From: Colocasia esculenta
Lineage: Eukaryota > Streptophyta > Magnoliopsida > Alismatales > Araceae
DNA length: 64,000 nt
Assembly: GCA_014218235.1 (NCBI GenBank)
Contig: CM024757.1
Span: 145,465,371 to 145,529,370 of the forward strand
Direction of reading: 5' to 3'
A program made the translations under genes and the position numbers. Below, piece after piece: positions 60,001 through 64,000 of the stretch. The notes beneath the pieces are model-generated. The model ran no database searches. It saw nothing but the letters and a program-made list of their open reading frames with translations, and was not told where the DNA came from. Position 1 is the first letter of the stretch. Every line of letters begins with the position of its first letter.

Positions 60001-61123
60001 CCTTCTAAGAATGGCATTTTCTCTATCAAAAGCGCCTATGATCTGATTCGTAGTCGTGGAGTTATGCGCACACCTCTTCTCCGTATTTGGCATAATCTTT
60101 TCAGCAGGCGCACTTCCATGTTCTGTTGGAAATACTTCATAGAGTTGTCCCTGTGGATGCATGTATTGCTGAGTGTGGTATTCCATTACCTTCACGTTGT
60201 TGTTGTTGCTGAAGCCCTCAAGTTGAAGACTTGAATCATCTTTTTGTTAACAGTGATCTAGCTAAACCCCTTTGGCAATGGGTTTCCCCCCTTCTGGTTG
60301 CTGGCCATGGTATTCAAGATAATATTTCTCTCCATCTTTGGGATATCCTGAAGTCTTGCAGCATTCTAACCCTCATGGTTTTGTTACTATTTACTACTCC
60401 ATGCTTATTGTCTGGGAACTCTGGAAGACTAGGTGCAAAATGAAGTTCGAACAAGTCAAGATCTCTTTTAACTCTATGCGCCACAACATTCAAGATTTTG
60501 TTAGCAATGCCTTTAGTAGGATGGCTTTCAAAAAATGTTCCACGCCTCAGCAAATGGATGCCCTCCTAGAGCTTGGCTTTCATGTTAATTCTCCTCTCAA
60601 GATGACCAAATTTGTGAGATGGATTCCACCAGTTCAAGGTATTATGCTCAATGTTGATGGTGCTAGCAAAGGTAACCCGAGCCCTTGTGGGGGTGGTGGT
60701 ATCTTCAGGAATTCTTATGGTGTTGTCCTTCTGGCTTTTTCTCATTATTATGGGGTTGGTTCTAGCCTGGCTGCTGAGGTTCGTGCGATGCATGATGGCA
60801 TGTTATTGGCTGTTGAGAAGGGACTAATGGTCACTGATATTTGTTCGGATTCTTTGACTTTGGTTACCTCCCTTCATTCTAGCGTTGTTCCAGCTTGGGA
60901 CTGTTATAGATGGTGGAGGGTTGTTCTTGTCTTTGTTCAACTCCATAGTGTTCAAGTTACTCATGTCTTTAGGGAGGGAAATCATGTGGCCGATGCTTTA
61001 GCCAATCTTGCCTATTCTGAACGTTGTAATGAGGTTTTTTCCTCGGCTAGGGAGCTCCCACGTCCTTGCCTTCCTGCTTATATTGGGGACCGGATGGGTC
61101 TTGGGAATTTTAGGCATTCTTGA
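57021..61123 (+). pseudogene. LINE ORF2: endonuclease, reverse transcriptase, zinc finger, RNase H
   Basis: About 1,367 codons. The AP-type endonuclease (57021-57720) has FWNIRGLSN, VVGGDFNAI, ARLDRVLVN and SDHAPLL. The RT region (58340-59350) has GHSAPGPDGFSGKFY, YHPISLCN, FVKGRNIMDN, DMMKAYDQVEWDF and RGFRQGDPLAP. At the catalytic loop (about 59074-59090) the usual FADD/YADD reads YDDD. A zf-RVT region lies near 60000-60280. RNase H (60640-61010) has VDGASKGNPSP, AEVRA, ICSDS and GNHVADALAN. Breaks: TAG 58125-58127; frame changes near 58345, 58700-58765, 58985, 59080, 59200-59225, 60150 and 60340. It would nick the target and copy the RNA in place. Confidence 0.9.
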
Positions 61124-61296
61124 TGTTTGGTCTTCTCAGGGGTATGCCCCACAGCATCTGTACCTTTTCTTTTATATCAATATATTTTCATGTAGCAGGT
61201 TAATCGCCTGGGGGAGTGGGTTCATTTCACCCTGCTGGGGTGGAGTACACTAGACCAGTCGTTGATCCTGCTACCTTTCTTTGAAAAAAAAAAAAG

Positions 61297-61311
61297 AAGA
61301 AAAACATGCAG
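61297..61311 (+). repeat. LINE target-site duplication, right copy
   Basis: AAGAAAAACATGCAG directly after the poly(A) run, identical to 55317-55331. Confidence 0.95.
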
Positions 61312-61473
61312 AAAATGAACTTGGTGTGGATTAGGAAGGATTTATTGTCTTCTAAGACTAACACTGTTGGACCCAAAACTATTTGGATGCCAAAGAATCC
61401 ACCTAAGATTTGTGGTTGCAGGTGTCTTATGAACTTAAGATTCAAACATCAATTGGTATCCATTTTGAGATGA
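61297..61473 (+). pseudogene. gag: Element O gag, C-terminal end after the LINE
   Basis: Continues the gag frame from the duplicated site: KKNMQKMNLVWIRKDLL and then GPKTIWMPKNPPK, the same terminal motif as RIWVPKA in B and WVPKNIL in A. The sequence after it, TTGTGGTTGCAGGTGT, parallels the CAGGT site after the gag stop in A and B. The frame reads on to TGA 61471-61473, and no protease follows. Confidence 0.8.
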
Positions 61474-62773
61474 AGCATCAAGTAGTATCAATGTGAATCT
61501 TAAGGCATCTACAGTCTACACTGTGCTATGAGTATCATGTTCTTCTATTTTGGACTTTCAAGGTAACACGTGAATACTCTTGTATGATGTATTGTTTACT
61601 CTATTAGATTTTGTTTATAGGCTGTGTTTGTATTTTCTTTCTATCATAAAAATAAAAAATTTGAAAAATCAAATACACGAAAAGAGTCTTACGTCTTAAT
61701 GTCTTTTGCATGTATATTCCTTGTGTGCTTGCATGTAAAGTATATGTAAAGACACTTTCTTGATTCTGTCTATGGCCTAATACTCCCTTGATATTTTATT
61801 GCATTGGCTTAAGACTTAGTGGGCATTAATTAATCACTAAGGGGGAGATTTCTGCATTTGATGTGTGCATACATTAAGGGGAACCAATAGTTATGTATTT
61901 AACTTGCTTCTCAAAATTCATTTGAAATTGAAACCAACACACTACTGTACATGACTATGATTATTAGATGTCATCTTGATGATCAGTGAAAATTTTTCTT
62001 AATACTTGTGTAATGCTTAAAATCCACCTAACTTGTAGTAACTCGTAAGAAAAAAGCTACATGTCCCAAATTGAAAGGGAACTGAGCTTAGTAACCGAGT
62101 CTTTCCACTGAATAAGTGAGAAGTCTCGCGTCAAACGACAATACATTCCTCAAAATGAAGGAAAAGAAAGGGGAAAAAAAAAGAATCACATCATTGTTTC
62201 AGAATAAAGAAAAAAAGGGGCATAGTGATAGCTACCATAAATTGAAGGTCTATCATACATGTGTAACATTGAGAATATCCGTTAGTGTTAATTAGAACTC
62301 AACTTATCATCATGTGTGATGCCTCTTAATCATGTCTCATACTTCACTTGAAATGGTATTTAATTTTGCATGTGTCTTGAGAATTTGATTAAACACTGGA
62401 CTATTTAATGGCTATCTTTTAAAGCATGCACTCCCATCAGATTCCCCAAAGTGATATTTTCACATACTTTGTATTATGCTAATTGCACCTCTTATCCCTA
62501 ATAGCACCCATTTTTTGATGCAGTTAAAAAGGGAGAGAGAATATTTGTAGATTTTATATTTTGGTTTTGGGGGAGAGTTTACGTCCAAAAGAAAATGGGA
62601 GAGTTAGAGTTACAAGTATTTTAGAGAGGGGGAGTTAATCTTGCATGACTGAATGCATGCATATGTGTCATATAAAAACACATAAAAATCAAATCAAATT
62701 GGTATCGAAAATCTAATGTTGTGTTTTGTGTGAAAAAATCTATAAGTGTTTTACAACGGTTTTGTCATCATCA
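61474..62773 (+). other. Element O non-coding 3' region with several PPT-like tracts
   Basis: No pol and no third ORF. GGGGGAG tracts occur at about 61841, 62570 and 62630 before the main PPT. Otherwise AT-rich. Confidence 0.7.
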
Positions 62774-62787
62774 AAAAGGGGGAGATT
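62774..62787 (+). other. Element O polypurine tract
   Basis: AAAAAGGGGGAGATT after GTCATCATC, the same as in element B, a few bases before the LTR start TGTAGTCTG. Confidence 0.88.
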
Positions 62788-62789
62788 AG

Positions 62790-64000
62790 TGTAGTCTGTA
62801 GATTTTGATGATCACAAAACACTAAGTTTAACTCATATTGAGAAAACCACAAAAACATTGAGTGTAATTCATGTTGACGACCCAGACATGTGATTTATGT
62901 TTATTTCATTTAAGGGTCTAATTTGTTTGTTAAATGTGCAGTAATTTTGTTCAAAAGTCACATTTGAAGTGGATAATACAAAGTCCAAAACTTGGACAAA
63001 ACAACAAAGCCAAAACTGGAAGGTTAGCTGTAAAACTGACAATCGGACGACCGACTTGTAGAAATTAGTCGGCCGATAATGGAAGGCCAATAGATTGAAG
63101 GATGCTTAATCGATACCCAATCGATTGAAGGATAAGGGCAGTCGATGGACAATCGATTGATAGTCAAGTAGAAAATTAGATAACCAATTTTGGGATTACG
63201 GTCGACTGACTAGACCAATCGATTGATGTTTAGTCCAATCGGTTGATAGTAAGAAGGCCAATTGATTAATACCAAGTTTCTGATTGGTGAATAAAAGATC
63301 AGACGATCGATATGAAGGGATCGGACGATCGACCTAGCCAATGCTGTTTGGGGCTGGGACAGGCGAAGAATCGGTCGACTGACTTCACAAAATTGAATGA
63401 TTGACTTGGTGTCGTGTGTCGACACAGAATAAGAAGTAGGTCAACACCAAAGCCAAAGTCCAGAATTGGACAACCGACCTCATGAAATCAGTCAACCGAT
63501 TACGGGAACGCAATTTCTATGTTTGGATAGGTTTCTTTCCAAATTTAGATTTGGACGAGATTTCCTCGTCATCCACGGCTAAGATCAAGTCTTTGGCAAG
63601 TGGGTATATAAAAGGAGGCCTTTCCATATGTGTAGGGATATACACATAGTTGGAGAACAAGATTTTTATCCAAGCTAGGGCAAAGGATGAACCAACCGAC
63701 CAGAGCACTTTCTAGACAATTTCTTCAAGGGTTGTTGTGCGAGTTCAAGGTGTTGGATGTTCAGAAGATCATGCATCTATAGTACTTCATCTAGGAAGGC
63801 TTGTACAAGCTTTCGTGTTCTTCTCCGATATTTCTCAACCACGCCAAAATAGGAGAATTCTGAACTGCGAATCTTCATCTTTCTTCTCTTGTTCTTGGGT
63901 TGAGAATTGTACTTCAACTTACTCACACAAACATATCTGTGTGTGTGCTCGGTTGGTGAGCACATTGTTGTTTGTTGGTGTGTAGTGTGTGCGCGCATAC
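62790..64000 (+). repeat. Element O 3' LTR, incomplete at the window end
   Basis: Starts TGTAGTCTGTAG; about 1.2 kb of what, from the 5' copy, should be roughly 1.6 kb. U3 is rich in CAATCGATTG and TCGGNCGA-type palindromes (63030-63515). A good TATA box is present. Confidence 0.85.
63605..63614 (+). promoter_or_regulatory. TATA box of element O LTR
   Basis: TATATAAAAG, a near-consensus plant TATA box, 100 bp downstream of the palindrome cluster; U3/R border expected about 30 bp further on. Confidence 0.7.

Larger units (their letters stand above)
55332..61296 (+). mobile_element. Full-length L1-type LINE
   Basis: 5,965 bp with 5' UTR, ORF1, ORF2, a 3' UTR and a 12-A tail (61284-61295), flanked by a perfect 15-bp duplication. 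Full length, with endonuclease, RT, zinc finger and a plant-type RNase H. It is inserted in the gag of element O, in the same orientation. Several frame breaks make it inactive. Confidence 0.95.
52893..64000 (+). mobile_element. Element O: gag-only copia retrotransposon carrying a LINE
   Basis: Truncated 5' LTR, primer site, gag, no pol, non-coding 3' region with several GGGGGAG tracts, PPT, and 3' LTR running off the window. The 52893-53040 segment matches 63870-64000, which identifies the two as LTR copies. Without the LINE the internal region is only about 3.4 kb and lacks protease, integrase, RT and RNase H. It is thus non-autonomous, of the gag-only (TR-GAG) kind or a deletion derivative. 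Confidence 0.85.

Overview
This window is nuclear DNA of a flowering plant and is almost entirely transposable elements. The evidence is Ty1/copia and Ty3/gypsy retrotransposons with tRNA-Met-type primer sites, a plant L1-type LINE with a C-terminal RNase H domain, En/Spm (CACTA) DNA transposons with spliced genes, and a Helitron-type terminus beside a broken copy of the plant COPII gene SEC13. I see no intact host gene, no tRNA, rRNA or CRISPR array, and nothing bacterial. I could not identify the species. Element letters below are mine.

Layout. 1-11043: element A, a degraded Sirevirus-like copia element on the minus strand (5' LTR 9632-11043; its 3' LTR lies off the left edge apart from about 12 bases). 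A sits inside element C (plus strand: end of an extra ORF, PPT, LTR 11905-14144). C sits inside the gag gene of an older minus-strand copia element D (gag pieces 14145-14368 and 25324-25892, LTR remnant 25958-26512). D's gag was hit again by element B (14369-25323), a nearly complete, young Sirevirus-like element with two 985-986 bp LTRs, gag, pol, a large third ORF and a perfect 5-bp target duplication. 26513-30337: 3' LTR and integrase/chromodomain end of a minus-strand gypsy chromovirus (E). 30338-35340: a patchwork of LTR pieces, a CACTA end with 79-bp self-complementary repeats, an orphan array of palindromic motifs, a solo-like LTR and C/T-rich repeats. 35341-40162: low-coding DNA ending in a SEC13 pseudogene fragment and a Helitron-type 3' end. 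40662-47010: body of a CACTA element (tnp2-like and tnpA-like genes). 47085-51367: about 24 copies of a 176-bp satellite, broken by a 100-N gap. 51936-52890: probable non-autonomous CACTA piece. 52893-64000: element O, a gag-only copia element carrying a full-length LINE (55332-61296) inside gag.

How the parts work together. In the copia elements gag supplies the particle protein with zinc knuckles, and pol supplies protease, integrase, reverse transcriptase and RNase H. The third ORF of A, B and C lies between pol and the polypurine tract and has no established function. In the CACTA element tnp2 would be the transposase and tnpA the DNA-binding partner. Nearly every coding region here is frameshifted or stopped. 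Element B is the least decayed.

Most interesting signals: (1) short palindromic motifs set in pairs 21-22 bp apart (two helical turns) in LTRs and spacers, with different core sequences in different families; (2) a large ORF downstream of pol shared by three elements; (3) a gag/pol junction in which the gag stop and a pol ATG overlap as TGATG in two diverged elements; (4) a tandem series of tiny symmetric phase-1 exons in the CACTA tnpA-like gene; (5) a 176-bp satellite that appears to grow out of an intron of that same gene; (6) SEC13 captured next to a Helitron end.
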